Positions 1 to 8,921 of a DNA stretch of 64,000 nt are shown piece after piece; the first letter of the stretch is position 1, and the number at the start of each line of letters is the position of its first letter. The position numbers and the translations under genes are program-made. Origin of the DNA: DATJMJ01 sp035503915. GTDB taxonomy: Bacteria > Actinomycetota > Acidimicrobiia > Acidimicrobiales > Palsa-688. The notes below the pieces were generated by a model. That model saw only the letters and a program-made list of their open reading frames with translations, did not search any database and had not been told where the DNA came from. The stretch spans positions 62,001-126,000 of the forward strand of contig DATJSU010000049.1 in NCBI GenBank assembly GCA_035503915.1, given 5' to 3'.

Positions 1-183
1 TTTGCCGGCCATTCCCATGTGCCCCTCGTGACGACCCTCGCACTTTTCCTAGTGTTTGGTGCCGGCTCTTTCGCTTTCCGCCAGCACTACGCCAATAAGC
101 GAAAAAAGGCGGAACAGGGCCAAGCACCAGTCGCCGATGGCGAGGACGCAGAGGGGGAAAAGGCCGCGAGGTCGCAGCCATAA
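1..183 (+). CDS. C-terminal end of a membrane protein (5' end outside window)
   Basis: Reading frame 1 is open from the first base to a TAA at 181-183, giving 60 residues. They contain one hydrophobic stretch (roughly residues 7-26, VPLVTTLALFLVFGAGSFAF), then a basic juxtamembrane run (NKRKKAEQ) and a hydrophilic acidic tail. This is the pattern of a last transmembrane helix with a cytoplasmic C-terminus. The start lies upstream of the window and no family could be recognised. It runs towards the convergent regulator at 325, with about 140 bases between them. Confidence 0.6.
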   Translation, partial: FAGHSHVPLVTTLALFLVFGAGSFAFRQHYANKRKKAEQGQAPVADGEDAEGEKAARSQP

Positions 184-324
184 GCGTTGTGACCGGCGCG
201 CATCGTCTCGCAGGTGCTGCGCTCGGCTGGCGACAGGGAGCAGCTGCGTACGATGGTGCGTGACACTGTCATCTGCCATCGTGACGAAGCTGAGCGGCGG
301 GGCGGAAACGCATCATCGGATCAG

Positions 325-3300
325 CTAAGCGATGGAGCGCTCGAGGTCGACCAAAGAGGCCGGGGGCGCCAGGCCGAGCTCGGCGAAGGCGGAGCGGGCG
401 CGTTTCACGACGGAGAGAGCTTCCCCTTTACGCCCCTGCCCCAGGAGCGCCGACGCAGCGCGCAGGTAACGGGAATCGTCGTAAGGGGCCAGCTCGATCG
501 TCCTTTGCACGACCCGCCGGACCGTGTCGAGGTCGCCTCGTTGTGCGGCGTCCCTCTCGCAGAGGTCCAACAGGTCAAGCATGAGTTGCCTTGCTCGCTC
601 CCGGGGGACGTCTGCCCAGTCTTCGTAGAGGTCCTCGACGAGTGCATCGCCGCGATAACGAGCGACCACGCCACGAGCAACCGCAGCGGCAAGGCCCAGG
701 TCGGAAGGAGCAAGGGCCAGGGCCCGCCGACCCTCCGATAGGAAGTCTTCCAGGTCAACGTGCACTGAAGGGCCGAGAATGAGCATGGCGCCCTCTCGCA
801 ACACGACATCTCCCGCGCTCCCCCGGACGCGGCTGAGGAGAGTCCGCAACCTAGTCCGCCCAGCGGAACGCCCAGCATGTGGCCAGATCACCTCAATCGC
901 TTGCTCGGCTTGGAGCCGTCCCCCCTTGGCCGCAAGTAACCGGAGGAGCCGCCCCTCTTGACCTGGCCGCAACTGCACTTCCCGTCCACCGATCGTCAAT
1001 TGGAACCGTCCAAGGACGCAGAGCGCGACAGGGAGGCTGCTCGTCTCGAGAGCGAGCGCCGCCGGCTGGCCTGTTGCCACGGCCAGCCCGAGCAACCGGT
1101 AAGTGGCACTGCGCTCGCGGATGAGGGGAGCTTTGGGCTGCCCGAGCCGAGCCGCTTGCTCGAACGCCCTTGCTGCCAACGCTCCAGCGTTGTCCTCTTC
1201 GCCACGCCGCAGTGCGGCCAAAGCGCGCAACAAGGTGACTCGCCACTGTTCGCGTGCAACGATGCGGCCCTGCTCCAGTTGTAGCAGCTGGTCTTCAGCG
1301 AGCTCAGGGTCCCCAAAGCGTGCCTGGAGCCCCGCTTCGGAGAAAGCGACGGCGCCTGCGGCGTCTTTAGGCTCGGCCTTCACTCTGGCGAGGTACTCCC
1401 AAGCCAGGGCAGGTTGTCCCACTCGCCCGAGCATGTCTGTCGCTTCTGCGAGGAAGTCCCCTGATGCTGGCTCCCACCAGGCGCCCTTGTGCGACTCGGC
1501 CGCCCGCAGATGCTCGAGCGTCGCCTCGGGGTCCTCCTGGCAAGAGGCCAAGAAGGCCGCTTTCCAATGGCCGTGGGCCAAGAAGAGGTCGCTGTGCAAG
1601 TGCTCTCCCAACCGGAGGACTTCTTCAACGCTAGCCTTTGCAACCTCGTCGAGCCCAAGCTCAGCCGCAAGCCAGGCCCGGAAGATCATCACATAGCCCC
1701 AGCGCCGGGGGTTGTCTGCGACGAGCGGGAGCGCCTCCTCGAGCCGTTTCATGGCGGCCAGCGCGTTGCCTCTCGGGAACTCGAGCCCCATGGCCCAAGA
1801 GACCGCAAGCGCAGAGAAGAAAGAGCGTGCCCCGAGTGCCCGGTAGAGCGCTGAACCTTTACTCAAGCAGTCTTCGGACTCCAACAAGGCCGCCTCGTCG
1901 GGCCGGCCATCGTCCTTCACGCGCCAGCAAAGCGCGTAGCCCAAGGCGTGGTAGGCCCTTGCCCTTGTAAGTCGCTCGTCACCGCCTGCGGTTTCCAGGA
2001 CAGCACGGGCCACTGCTGCGGCTTCTTCCTTCCTCATTAGAGGTAGCAGATCGTGGGCGAGCTCAGCAGCGGTTGCCCGTGCCAGCTGTTCATCCCCTAC
2101 TTTCTCGGCCAGGGCCCGCGCCCGCCCGAAAAGCGCTGCCGCCTTTTGGAACCGTGTAGCCAGCCGAAGAGCCCGCCCGGCCACTAGGAGCACTTCGGGG
2201 TGGGCCTCGACAGCTTCTTTCGTCAACTGCTCGCAAATTGCGTCCAGTTCTGGCGCGTCCAAATGCTCGATGGTCCCTGGTGAGGCGCTCGCGAGCAGCG
2301 CCGCGGCTTCCTCGGGTTGTTTACAGGCCAACAAAAGCTCAAGCGCCAGCCCGAGCTCACCGCGCAAACTGTATTGTCTCGCGGCTCTTTTTATGACTTC
2401 GCCGTCGGGAGGTGAAAGGGTCGCCAAGTGCTCGCTTACCGGCCCCGGGAGCTCCAACCACTGTTCCCGTGCTGGCGTAAAGGGGAGCCCGGCCAGGGTG
2501 CATTGGTGGAAAAAGCCTGCCCGGCCCACTGCCTGGTCCACCAGTTCCTCGTCGAGAAGCGGTAAATGCGCCAGTTGCGCTAATAGTGGTCGGTCTCCTG
2601 GTCCGAGGGAACTGAGCGTCTCGTCCAGCATGACTGCAACGGCCGCAGCGGCATTTGGTTTTTCCCCTTTCCCCGGGGTGAAGGAGCTAAGTGGCTTCTT
2701 GGTGCGCGCCGCTCGGCCCGCTGCCAAGACCGTCGCAGCCGTCCAACCGGCGGTCGCCTTTTCGAGTGTTTTGATCGCTTCGTCGCTATCGGTGAGGGCG
2801 AAGCCGGTGCGGCACAGGGCTATGCATTCCTCGGAGCTCAGGCGGAGATCCGTAGCGCCCAGATGGAGGTTTTCCTCACGCCGAAACCGCTCGGCGCCTT
2901 TGGGAAGGCGTCGCCCGAGCACTACTAGCCGTTGTTCCTTGAAGAGTTGACCGGCTAAGTAGTCGACCAGCTGGGCAGCATCTCGCTCTGCGTTATGAGC
3001 GTCGTCTATGACGATCGCGCAGCGCTCTTTTGCCAGCACCGCGAGCAAACTGTCAACTATGTCGGCCGGCTCGCGGTTGCCCTCAGCTGCGGCCGCCGCT
3101 TCGGTGTAACCGGCCCGCTCCGTCGCCGACCTGAGGCGTCCCGCCAACAGGGCCGCAGTCACTCCGGGACGGTCGAGGGTTACCTCGATGCCGACAGCTC
3201 GCCAGCTGTCAACTACCTCCCTAGCGAGCACTGTCTTGCCGTAGCCGCCGGGAGCCTCGACGACCACTACCTGAGCGCGGGTGCAACGTTGGGTAAGCCG

Positions 3301-3336
3301 GGGCCTCGGAACATGGTACGGAGGAAGTCGGCGCAT
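325..3336 (-). CDS. Large ATPase/SARP-type transcriptional regulator (NTPase, TPR-like, winged helix plus BTAD)
   Basis: A 1003-aa cytoplasmic signal-dependent regulator. The N-terminus begins LPPYHVPRPRL, typical of MalT-like regulators, and has a Walker A motif at residues 28-35 (APGGYGKT) and a Walker B (CAIVIDDAH) near residue 105. The middle (about 300-740) is alanine- and leucine-rich helical sequence of the TPR type. The last 250 residues read as an OmpR-like winged helix (LCVLGRFQLTIGG, then R-L-R-TLLSRVR) followed by a BTAD domain ending in LAPYDDSRY and ELGLAPPASL. So the DNA-binding output is of the SARP type rather than the LuxR-type helix-turn-helix usual for MalT. The ATG at 3336 has no clear ribosome site, but the sequence matches family N-termini from there. 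No target operon is evident nearby. Confidence 0.85.
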   Translation of the reverse strand: MRRLPPYHVPRPRLTQRCTRAQVVVVEAPGGYGKTVLAREVVDSWRAVGIEVTLDRPGVTAALLAGRLRSATERAGYTEAAAAAEGNREPADIVDSLLAVLAKERCAIVIDDAHNAERDAAQLVDYLAGQLFKEQRLVVLGRRLPKGAERFRREENLHLGATDLRLSSEECIALCRTGFALTDSDEAIKTLEKATAGWTAATVLAAGRAARTKKPLSSFTPGKGEKPNAAAAVAVMLDETLSSLGPGDRPLLAQLAHLPLLDEELVDQAVGRAGFFHQCTLAGLPFTPAREQWLELPGPVSEHLATLSPPDGEVIKRAARQYSLRGELGLALELLLACKQPEEAAALLASASPGTIEHLDAPELDAICEQLTKEAVEAHPEVLLVAGRALRLATRFQKAAALFGRARALAEKVGDEQLARATAAELAHDLLPLMRKEEAAAVARAVLETAGGDERLTRARAYHALGYALCWRVKDDGRPDEAALLESEDCLSKGSALYRALGARSFFSALAVSWAMGLEFPRGNALAAMKRLEEALPLVADNPRRWGYVMIFRAWLAAELGLDEVAKASVEEVLRLGEHLHSDLFLAHGHWKAAFLASCQEDPEATLEHLRAAESHKGAWWEPASGDFLAEATDMLGRVGQPALAWEYLARVKAEPKDAAGAVAFSEAGLQARFGDPELAEDQLLQLEQGRIVAREQWRVTLLRALAALRRGEEDNAGALAARAFEQAARLGQPKAPLIRERSATYRLLGLAVATGQPAALALETSSLPVALCVLGRFQLTIGGREVQLRPGQEGRLLRLLAAKGGRLQAEQAIEVIWPHAGRSAGRTRLRTLLSRVRGSAGDVVLREGAMLILGPSVHVDLEDFLSEGRRALALAPSDLGLAAAVARGVVARYRGDALVEDLYEDWADVPRERARQLMLDLLDLCERDAAQRGDLDTVRRVVQRTIELAPYDDSRYLRAASALLGQGRKGEALSVVKRARSAFAELGLAPPASLVDLERSIA

Positions 3337-3604
3337 GCCTGCAACGCAGGATATGTCAAGCGCTCATGCCCCGCTGTGCGTTCACCATCTACAAGCCGGA
3401 GGTAGCCGCCACGACCTACCCCGAGATGGCCTGCGAACCGAAGGAGGCGTTCCCCGCGGTCGCCAGCTATTACGCCACGCACTGAGAGCCGGAGCACGCC
3501 GCTAACCCGGCCAACGCCCCCAAGCTCGCCGCATTCCGACGCCCGTTGGGCAGCTGGCGCGGCACCAAGGTCAGGAGCGACAGTATCGGTGCCGCCGTTC
3601 AAGA

Positions 3605-3844
3605 GCAGACCCACATCGCTCATTTGACCTCGATGCCCACCCCGCAGGAGCGCATTTCCACCTCGACCTTCGCTACCTGTTGTTGAGCGACAGCACTGAC
3701 CCCGCGCCGCCGGCGGGCGAAAGCCAAGACGTCCGTTGGTTCGACTTGGACGTCGCGTTCGTCCTCGCCGACGAAGCGCTCGTCGATGGGCTGCGACGAG
3801 CGGCGACCTGGGACGCTCCTGGTCAAGCTGTGACGCTGCTGTGA
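3605..3844 (+). pseudogene. Nudix hydrolase remnant (C-terminal third only)
   Basis: The frame ending in TGA at 3842-3844 translates to a sequence containing SFDLDAHP, HFHLDLRYLL and ESQDVRWFDLD, then LADEALVDGLRRA. This is the conserved C-terminal half of a Nudix family (D-D-HP, H-H-D-RYL, S-D-RWF-L). No Nudix box (GX5EX7REUXEEXGU) can be read upstream in any frame, so the catalytic part is missing or scrambled by frameshifts. The stretch 3337-3604 holds no credible gene. A 39-codon ORF at 3366-3485 has no ribosome site and no recognised relatives. Confidence 0.6.
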
Positions 3845-3898
3845 CGCTCGTCGCTTACCTTGCTCGCAAGGGCTTCCGGGCCCCAAGAAAGGAGCGCC

Positions 3899-4423
3899 AT
3901 GCGCAGCTACAAGGTCCCCGCCCTGCTCGTCACCCTCTCATCGCTGGCCGTGTTGGCGGTGCTGCCTTCGCAGGAGGTCTCCGCAGGGGTAGCCCCTCTC
4001 AGGGGACGGCCGGCAGCAGACAGCTTGGCGGGGCGAGCCCCGTTGGGGCACCTGACGACAGTGCGCCACGGCCGGACGATCACCTTGACGATGAGCTTCC
4101 CCGCTGCGGTTACGAGCATCTCGGTCGGCTTTTACTTCTCGAACGACACCATCGCTCAGGTCTGGGTGGCGGCCAGCAGCGGCAAGGTAATGGCGCCAGA
4201 TGCCCACCTGAGCTATTTCGAAGGTCAAGCGGGGTATTGCTCGTTGCTGAGCGGCATCAGTTATGACCTCGGCTGCCAGCGCCAGGCCGACCCGGTGCCG
4301 GCCCACCAAACGATCAAAGGGACGATTGTTTTCTCTCACCTGAGGGCACCTGGGTCGGCCTGGGGTGTTGGTGCCGTGGTGGGTGGGAAGAGCATCAACA
4401 CCAACGAGGCCCAGTTCAGCTGA
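3899..4423 (+). CDS. Secreted protein of unknown function
   Basis: 174 aa. The start is the ATG at 3899, because AAAGGAGC lies just upstream and the sequence after it is a classic Sec signal peptide (MRSYKVPALLVTLSSLAVLAV, cleavage expected after VSA near residue 29). An in-frame ATG at 3860 lacks these features. The mature part is beta-rich, with two cysteines (YCSLL and LGC) that could form a disulphide. No family was recognised. It converges on another exported protein ending at 4572. The 148 bases between the two genes contain nothing identifiable. Confidence 0.7.
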   Translation: MRSYKVPALLVTLSSLAVLAVLPSQEVSAGVAPLRGRPAADSLAGRAPLGHLTTVRHGRTITLTMSFPAAVTSISVGFYFSNDTIAQVWVAASSGKVMAPDAHLSYFEGQAGYCSLLSGISYDLGCQRQADPVPAHQTIKGTIVFSHLRAPGSAWGVGAVVGGKSINTNEAQFS

Positions 4424-4571
4424 AGGCCCGCTAAGGCTTGACCTTGTGGTCCCTTGTGGAGATGCTGAAGCCGCCCTTGTGGCCGACGACGGCCGCCGAG
4501 AGAGCTTGCGCAGGCCCGGCGCACCACGAGAGCGCCACCGCCGCGCCGACAGCGGCGGAGCTGATCAGGGC

Positions 4572-5393
4572 CTACTTAGTGCACTGGCTGACGGCGGCTA
4601 GATTTTTGCGCGCCACTGAGATGTCGCTCACGAGCGGCGACAACGTCGCGCGGGCGGTCGCCGTCTTGAGCATTAGTTCCCCTTCTTGGGGGCCCACGAG
4701 GGCCCTCAACCCGTAAATCGACGCCGTGATAGACACCGGGATCGTGACCCGCTTGGCGTGAGCAGTCTGGCTGTCAAGCTTCGCTCGAGTGACAAGCAGG
4801 CTGCACGAAGTGAACAGGGCACCGAATGGGCCCGTGCCGTTGTCGACTTCGGGCCGTTGTGCTCGCCCGGTGGCCGCGGTGATGTTGACGCTCAGCACTG
4901 ACGTCGCACATTCCGTCCTATGGGCGGGGGTCACGGGCTGTGCGAGCGGCGGGGACAGCCGGCCGGTGGGGGTGGGACGGGCCTCGCTCTGAACGCTCGC
5001 GATCCTGCACACGTTGGGTGCGGTGAAGACGGTCCGGTACGCTCTTGTCGTGCCCAGCTGCGACGGGAATTGGAAGTTGTAGACGTTGCCGTCCGCATCA
5101 GCCATCTCGATCTCGGCACTGCAAGTGTCGATGTAATCGGGTCTGTACTGACGTAGGAGGGGCTGATAGGTGCGGCCATGGCGCTTGGCCTGGCCAAAGA
5201 TAAAAACCGTGGCCTCCCACCCCTCGCCGTCCGTCACTAAGGGCGACATCGCGGGTGGCTTAGAGCACCCGCTTTCGGTAGTTGCGGCGAGTGCCCGAGC
5301 CGGCTGGCCCAGCTGCGCGAGCAACATGGCTACTAGCAGCGTGGCCGCGAGCAGCGCAGCGGTGCCCGATCGGTAAGCCCGGTTGGTCATCAT
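4572..5393 (-). CDS. Secreted protein of unknown function
   Basis: 273 aa. The N-terminus MMTNRAYRSG plus a hydrophobic core (TAALLAATLLVAMLLAQL) and an AxA-type site (ALA, near residue 36) indicate Sec export. The mature chain is rich in Thr, Ser and Ala, with cysteines at SGCSKPP, DTCSAE, NVCRIA, ECATS, TSCSLL and near the end, suggesting a disulphide-bonded extracellular fold. No domain was recognised. Either ATG of the leading pair could be the start. It is organised like the unrelated exported protein at 11919-12611, but I see no convincing homology between them. Confidence 0.65.
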   Translation of the reverse strand: MMTNRAYRSGTAALLAATLLVAMLLAQLGQPARALAATTESGCSKPPAMSPLVTDGEGWEATVFIFGQAKRHGRTYQPLLRQYRPDYIDTCSAEIEMADADGNVYNFQFPSQLGTTRAYRTVFTAPNVCRIASVQSEARPTPTGRLSPPLAQPVTPAHRTECATSVLSVNITAATGRAQRPEVDNGTGPFGALFTSCSLLVTRAKLDSQTAHAKRVTIPVSITASIYGLRALVGPQEGELMLKTATARATLSPLVSDISVARKNLAAVSQCTK

Positions 5394-5711
5394 TGGCAGG
5401 TTATCAAGGTGGGCGCTGGCGAACTCGGGAGCAGCCCGAGGATCGCGTTCGCCCGCAGCGACCTTACGCTCCCGTGGCGCAGCGGCCCTGGCAGCCCCGG
5501 CGGCCGTGCTTTTCTGTTATGACGGGCCCGAACGCTCCAGTAAGGCGACGGGGCAGCGGCCGAGTTGATCGAGCCTGGCGTGGGGGTGGTCGTCCTCACT
5601 GTATGGGAACCGGTCCGCCCAGTGCTTATCGCTCCCGAAAAAGCCTCATAGCTGCTCGATAGCTTGCGCTAGGCGCATGTAGTGCCAGCTCCTGGCTCGC
5701 GAAAGACAGGG
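5394..5711. other. Intergenic region without a recognisable gene
   Basis: The 318 bases between two minus-strand genes hold only short ORFs that overlap one another and lack ribosome sites. I see no hairpin with a T-tract, tRNA or repeat. Confidence 0.5.
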
Positions 5712-6203
5712 TCACGGCACGATGAGCACCGGGAAGCTGGACCGCTTAGAAAGCGTGACCGGCACGCTGAACTCCCGTCGGCGGTCACTACCTACGACGA
5801 TCACAACCGTCCGGGAGCTCCCACCTTCATGGGCGATCGCTCGCGCGGCCTCAATGAGTTCTTCAGCCACCGCTCCGCTTGTGCTCCGCAACTTCCAAGG
5901 CCGCTTCTCTGCCTCCAAGAGCGAGCGAACCTCGTAGTGGAGGTCGGCCTGCGCGGGCCCGAGGCTGTCTGTCACATCAGCGGCCGGTTCGGATAAATCT
6001 TGATCGTTGCCCGCGGTTGGCTTTACATAGACAACCTCGACCCAACCTTGTCGATCTTGAAGAATACGCCCTGCAGCCGCCAGTGCGCGGCGAGCGGGAT
6101 CCGATCCTTCGTACCCAACCACCAGCACCAGGGAGCTCACTTGCTCGTTTGCCTCCACCTTCCAACCCCTTACGCTCGGTTGCTTGAATAGGAGAAAGTC
6201 CAA
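5712..6203 (-). CDS. Universal stress protein (UspA-like) family
   Basis: 163 aa, the usual size of a single Usp domain. The core opens with a beta strand and phosphate-loop-like start (LVLVVGYEGSDPARRAL) and ends with the strand and signature region TVVIVVGSDRRREFS...VTLSKRSSFPVLIVP. This corresponds to the G-x2-G-x9-G-(S/T) nucleotide-binding segment, although the canonical glycines are only partly kept (GSDRRREFSVPVTLS). ATP binding is therefore uncertain. Usp proteins are cytoplasmic and linked to starvation and stress survival. The start may be downstream of 6203, since the first 20 residues are not part of the domain. Confidence 0.75.
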   Translation of the reverse strand: MDFLLFKQPSVRGWKVEANEQVSSLVLVVGYEGSDPARRALAAAGRILQDRQGWVEVVYVKPTAGNDQDLSEPAADVTDSLGPAQADLHYEVRSLLEAEKRPWKLRSTSGAVAEELIEAARAIAHEGGSSRTVVIVVGSDRRREFSVPVTLSKRSSFPVLIVP

Positions 6204-6281
6204 CCATCGAATGTCCCTCCGGCCGAATAACCGTCCGGCCGGATCACTGTCCGACCGTCCCAGTTCACTTGCCTCGGGACA

Positions 6282-6815
6282 TCATGGCCCCCCTGGTGAT
6301 CGAGCCAGGGCCGAGAACGTCGCCGCTGTGACGACGCCGTAGGCCATGTGAGCGCTCAGGTCTTTGGCTAGGGTCTTGCCGTCGTATTCCCAGATCGGCT
6401 TGTAGACCTTTGCCAGTGGAAGCACCACATAACCAGTCAGCCAGACGGTCGGCCCGAACAGGGCGGCTAACTGCCAGCGGGGTCGTCTGGTTGCAGCGCT
6501 TACCAGGCCGAACTGGGCTCCCCAGGCTAGGCCGGTCATCCAGTGGACCAAGTTGGTGGTTGGCCGGGCCCAGCGGCTCGGAGGCTCACGGCCAGTGACC
6601 TGCTTGAGAAGGAGCTGACCCACCCGTCCCGGGCCCGATGCGTGGTCCCAGCTCTCAACGTCCTCGGCTGTCTCCCAAGCAATCAACCCCTGCTTGCCTC
6701 CACTACGCCGATAACGCCCAAACAATATGAAGTCCATGGCCGCCGTGCCCACCGCGCCGGCTAGGGTGCCCGTCCACACTGCCCGGAGCGCCCCGCTCAC
6801 TCCCACCGGTTTCAT
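6282..6815 (-). CDS. Small membrane protein of unknown function
   Basis: 177 aa from the ATG at 6815, chosen because AAGGGGGG lies 8 bases upstream. An in-frame start at 6854 would add 13 residues without a ribosome site. Hydrophobic segments include WTGTLAGAVGTAAMDFILF near the N-terminus, a second around WMTGLAWGAQFGLVSA, a third around AALFGPTVWLTGYVVLPL and a fourth near the C-terminus (HMAYGVVTAATFSAL). This suggests three or four membrane passes. The layout resembles small DUF1440-like membrane proteins, but I do not claim membership. It faces away from pgl. Confidence 0.65.
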   Translation of the reverse strand: MKPVGVSGALRAVWTGTLAGAVGTAAMDFILFGRYRRSGGKQGLIAWETAEDVESWDHASGPGRVGQLLLKQVTGREPPSRWARPTTNLVHWMTGLAWGAQFGLVSAATRRPRWQLAALFGPTVWLTGYVVLPLAKVYKPIWEYDGKTLAKDLSAHMAYGVVTAATFSALARSPGGP

Positions 6816-7206
6816 CGGGCATACCCCCCTTACGGTTCCTGCAGTCCCGCTCATGGCTCAACTTCACATTGACCGGCTCACGTTGGCGACTGTGCAAGGC
6901 CCTGGTCGGTGTCCTAGTGCCCTGCCTAATCGGGGACTCCAACAGTGGCCTCAGTTCCCCATGAGCGCGGCTTTTCAAGACTAGGCGCTCGGCGGGTGCC
7001 GAGATCCCACCCGCTACTTAGCACGCTCTTCCCTGCGGGCCGAAGGGCCAGGCATCGCGGCCAGCTACCAAGGCGGCATACTGGAGGTTCGGGCCCGCCC
7101 TCCGACAGAGCCCGCCATCAAGGTACCCCTCGCCAAGGAGTTACCCAAGAACGGCGGTCCGAACAGGAACTGGCACCGGCCGCACGTTGCTTGCTAAGGA
7201 GGGTCA
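6816..7206. other. Divergent intergenic region before pgl
   Basis: About 390 bases between the membrane protein (minus strand) and pgl (plus strand). It must hold promoters for both, but no clear -35/-10 pair stands out. Short ORFs here have no ribosome sites. The only firm element is the AAGGAGGG ribosome site just before 7207. Confidence 0.4.
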
Positions 7207-7881
7207 ATGGGGCACGAACTGGTGGTGGCGCCTGACGAAGAGGCCCTGTCGTCCCGCGCGGCGGAGTTTGTTGCCGCCTGCGCCAGGTCGGCAGTTTCGG
7301 TGCGGGGCAAGTTCACTTTCGCGGTGAGTGGTGGTCACACCCCTTGGGCCATGTTCGCCAATTTGGTCAAGGACACCTTGCCCTGGCAGGTCGTTCAGGT
7401 CTTTCAGGTGGACGAGCGAGTCGCCCCTGACGGCGCCCCGGAGCGGAACCTCACGCACCTTCGCGAGGCCCTTGGTGACGCCCCCGCCGAGGTGATGGCT
7501 ATGCCCGTGACCGACGCCGACCTGGAAGAGGCTGCAGCGCGGTACGCCCAGGTGCTCCCCGGCACTTTCGACCTCGTCCACCTGGGTCTTGGCCCGGACG
7601 GGCACACCGCCTCACTGGTGCCCTCCGACCCAGTCCTCGACGTGGCTGACCGTCTGGTGGCGGTAACCAGGCCCTATCAGGGCCACCGGCGGATGACACT
7701 GACTTATCCGGCCTTGGAGCGCGCCGCCCAGACCCTATGGTTGGTGGCCGGGCAGGACAAGCGGGAGGCGCTGGCTAAGCTCCTCGCCGCTGACCCATCG
7801 ATCCCGGCGGGCCGCCTCCGGGCCCAGCGGTCCACCATATTGGCCGACGTTGCCGCCGCTGAGGGTCTTGGGTCACCGTGA
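7207..7881 (+). CDS. pgl: 6-phosphogluconolactonase
   Basis: 224 aa, in the 220-260 aa range of the DevB-type enzyme. It hydrolyses 6-phosphogluconolactone to 6-phosphogluconate in the oxidative pentose phosphate pathway (cytoplasm). Visible signatures are SGGHTPWAMFANL near residue 40 (sugar-isomerase-like phosphate loop), QVDERVAPDGAPERN, and GLGPDGHTASLVP near residue 128, the family motif with its catalytic His. AAGGAGGG precedes the ATG. The stop overlaps the start of the next gene (GTGA), so the two are translationally coupled. Neither zwf nor gnd is in the window. Confidence 0.93.
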   Translation: MGHELVVAPDEEALSSRAAEFVAACARSAVSVRGKFTFAVSGGHTPWAMFANLVKDTLPWQVVQVFQVDERVAPDGAPERNLTHLREALGDAPAEVMAMPVTDADLEEAAARYAQVLPGTFDLVHLGLGPDGHTASLVPSDPVLDVADRLVAVTRPYQGHRRMTLTYPALERAAQTLWLVAGQDKREALAKLLAADPSIPAGRLRAQRSTILADVAAAEGLGSP

Positions 7882-8717
7882 CAGCTTTGGGACAAGAGGT
7901 CTCCTCAGGGCCCGGGGCGCCAACCCGGCTGCTCCTCGCGGACGTCGACGGTACGCTCGTGACCCAGGACAAGGTCCTCACCGACCAGGCCGTCGAGGCA
8001 GTGCACCGTCTGCACGAAGCCGGCATTCTTTTTGCCATTACAAGCGGGCGGCCACCTCGTGGGATGGAAATGCTTGTTGAACCGCTCGGGTTGGAGACAC
8101 CCATCGCGGCGTTCAACGGAGGACTGATCGTCAACCCGGACATGACGGTGATCGAGCGGAGAGTTCTGCCCGAACCGTTGGTGTTGCCGCTCGCAGAGCT
8201 CATGGGTTCTTTCAATCTTTCCGTGTGGCTCTATCGGGGTACCGAATGGTATGTCCCGGACCTCGACGGTCCCCATGTAGCTCGCGAATCCTGGACCGTG
8301 AAGTTCTCGCCCGTTCTCATGCATGGCGTCGAGGGCCTCACTGCCGATGTCGCCAAGATGGTCGGTGTCAGCGACGATCATGATGCCGTGTCCCGCGCGT
8401 CGGCCGCCGCGCATGACCAGTTCGGCGACCACGTAACGGCGGCGCCGTCCCAGCCCTACTATCTCGATATCACCCATCCCCACGCCAACAAAGGGAAAGT
8501 GGCGGAGTACATGGCGAAGCGCTACCACCTGTCTGCCGAGGAGATCGCGACCATCGGCGACCAGCCCAACGATGTCCTCATGTTTGCTCACTCCGGTCTG
8601 AGCATTGCCATGGGCAACGCAGACCCGCAGGTCCGGCGCTCTGCCCGTCGGGTCACCGTCACCAACGAGAACAACGGGTTTGCCGCCGCCGTTAGCCGCT
8701 TCGTGCTGCCGCACTGA
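7878..8717 (+). CDS. HAD-superfamily hydrolase, Cof type
   Basis: 279 aa with a GTG start inside the pgl stop (GTGA overlap). Motif I DVDGT is at residues 22-26 (nucleophile Asp22, acid/base Asp24). A TSGRP motif II follows near residue 56, and the late motif GDQPNDVLMFAHSG (Mg-binding Asp pair) is followed by AMGNA. The large cap between them is typical of Cof/YbiV-type (IIB) sugar-phosphate or flavin phosphatases. Coupling to pgl suggests a sugar-phosphate substrate, but this is inference. All HAD catalytic residues are present. Confidence 0.9.
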   Translation: MTALGQEVSSGPGAPTRLLLADVDGTLVTQDKVLTDQAVEAVHRLHEAGILFAITSGRPPRGMEMLVEPLGLETPIAAFNGGLIVNPDMTVIERRVLPEPLVLPLAELMGSFNLSVWLYRGTEWYVPDLDGPHVARESWTVKFSPVLMHGVEGLTADVAKMVGVSDDHDAVSRASAAAHDQFGDHVTAAPSQPYYLDITHPHANKGKVAEYMAKRYHLSAEEIATIGDQPNDVLMFAHSGLSIAMGNADPQVRRSARRVTVTNENNGFAAAVSRFVLPH

Positions 8718-8921
8718 CGCGCGATCGCCGTTAGGGGTTGGCGTTTCCTGGCGCGCCTTAGCATTGGGGATGAGGTTCTAGGTACGCCCTCCCTCGGGTT
8801 TCGGCCCGGCGGCGACGAACCGCCCGAGACGACGTGGCGGCGTCGGGCTCAACGGCGGCGGACTGAACGCAGCGGGCGGCTAGCGAGGCAAGCTCGCGGT
8901 GGCGAGCGTTTCGCCCCTTCT

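Noticed and set aside
3366..3485. 39-codon plus-strand ORF between the SARP regulator and the Nudix remnant
   Set aside because: It has an ATG but no ribosome site, no recognised relatives, and lies in a degraded spacer.
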